This document shows, in pieces, positions 20,835 to 21,107 of a stretch of DNA of 21,107 nt; within the stretch, counting starts at the first letter, position 1, and the number at the start of each line of letters is the position of its first letter. Position numbers and translations under genes: made by a program. The DNA is from CAZDEK01 sp964504625. GTDB lineage: Bacteria; Patescibacteriota; Saccharimonadia; CAILAD01; GCA-016700035. Where the stretch lies: NCBI GenBank assembly GCA_964504625.1, contig CAZDEK010000006.1:1-21107 (forward strand), given 5' to 3'. The notes under the pieces were generated by a model. It searched no databases and had not been told where the DNA came from. It saw nothing but the letters and a program-made list of their open reading frames with translations.

Positions 20835-21107
20835 CTAGAAATTCGCCGTTGCGATGTAAGTTAGGTTCGTAGTATACGTCCCTGGAGGTGTGGTACCAGC
20901 AATGTTTGCCAAATAGCTTACCGTAAAAGCATTTGCGTTGGTTGGAGCGTTAGCTGCAGCTACCGTATCTCCTGTCACAAAGCGAAATTGGTTAGTCGTT
21001 CCATAGTTGGCATTAGCTGCCCCAGTACCAGTACCAGTCACCGCTGAGCCGACCGACGGGCTCGAGTTAGAAACGAGATTGAGTCCGAACTGACTCGTGC
21101 CAACTGA
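20835..21107 (-). CDS. C-terminal end of a beta-rich surface protein (partial, 5' end off the window)
   Basis: The frame is open to the right edge; a GTG at 21041 is internal and not a start. Ninety visible residues are rich in Thr, Ala, Asn and Gly with no Lys and no Cys, typical of an exposed beta-sandwich; the last strand is NLTYIATANF. It resembles the repeat-like C-termini of Patescibacterial surface proteins. It is not a clear WxL domain, because the Trp motif is absent. The next gene is DUF916-like, so the two proteins probably form a complex (inference). Confidence 0.7.
   Translation of the reverse strand, partial: SVGTSQFGLNLVSNSSPSVGSAVTGTGTGAANANYGTTNQFRFVTGDTVAAANAPTNANAFTVSYLANIAGTTPPGTYTTNLTYIATANF

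Noticed and set aside
1..21107. UGA recoding (Gly) as in Gracilibacteria/Absconditabacteria
   Set aside because: TGA ends many genes at the expected places (for example in the ATGA overlaps of rpiB/rpe/tkt), and no internal TGA is needed in any gene.
1..21107. CRISPR arrays, IS elements, prophage, rRNA or tRNA genes
   Set aside because: No evenly spaced repeats, transposase or integrase motifs, or stable-RNA signatures were found on either strand.

Overview
The window reads as a gene-dense chromosomal segment of a small-genome bacterium of the Candidate Phyla Radiation (Patescibacteria), most likely a Candidatus Saccharibacteria (TM7) relative. This is inferred from gene content: a complete-looking non-oxidative pentose phosphate run with split transketolase, a short ProRS lacking its editing insertion, a DsbA/VKOR oxidation cassette, DUF916-like surface proteins and CPR-style MFS and DUF1761 proteins. 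No rRNA or marker tree was available. UGA is a normal stop in many genes here, so the UGA=Gly code of Gracilibacteria/Absconditabacteria is excluded. Nearly every gene is on the minus strand; the only plus-strand gene I accept is at 17357-17758.

Layout, left to right (transcription mostly right to left). 1-1171: membrane-anchored metzincin-like protease, cut by the left edge, behind a promoter whose -10 box lies in an 18-bp perfect inverted repeat. 1243-2578: glutaredoxin-like protein and thioredoxin-reductase-like flavoprotein. 2597-7697: operon rpiB - rpe - tkt(N) - tkt(C) - pfkB(catalytic Asp lost) - pfkB(intact) - an AT-rich 54-aa membrane peptide, mostly joined by ATGA or short overlaps. 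7737-9152: GAPDH and an odd downstream ORF. 9219-10726: DsbA-like, VKOR and thioredoxin-like proteins with overlapping ends. 10761-11782: a pilin-like protein and a secreted coiled-coil protein. 11890-12909: ribosomal protein L33 and exonuclease III. 13020-14037: a group of small unknown genes separated by strong hairpins, including a possible leader-peptide attenuator. 14133-17273: proS - DUF1653 - DUF1761 - MFS. 17357-17758: plus-strand zinc-ribbon-like gene. 17747-18730: tRNA-dihydrouridine synthase. 18770-21107: three cell-surface protein genes (beta-rich protein cut by the right edge, DUF916-like, PKD).

Functional themes: central sugar-phosphate metabolism without visible biosynthesis; extracytoplasmic thiol oxidation (DsbA-VKOR) next to cytosolic thiol reduction (TrxR-Grx); and cell-surface or pilus-like structures, fitting an episymbiotic lifestyle (inference). 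In regulation, several first genes of transcription units have a -10 box only 7-11 nt before the ATG and no Shine-Dalgarno, so they look leaderless, whereas downstream genes mostly have clear Shine-Dalgarno sites. Several promoters are overlaid by perfect inverted repeats.

The most interesting items are the leader-peptide/alternative-hairpin region at 13576-13705, the PfkB pseudokinase paired with an intact paralogue, active-site substitutions in RpiB and Rpe of the same operon, and the inverted repeats over the protease and dsbA promoters. All motif and family statements come from reading the sequence; no database search was run.
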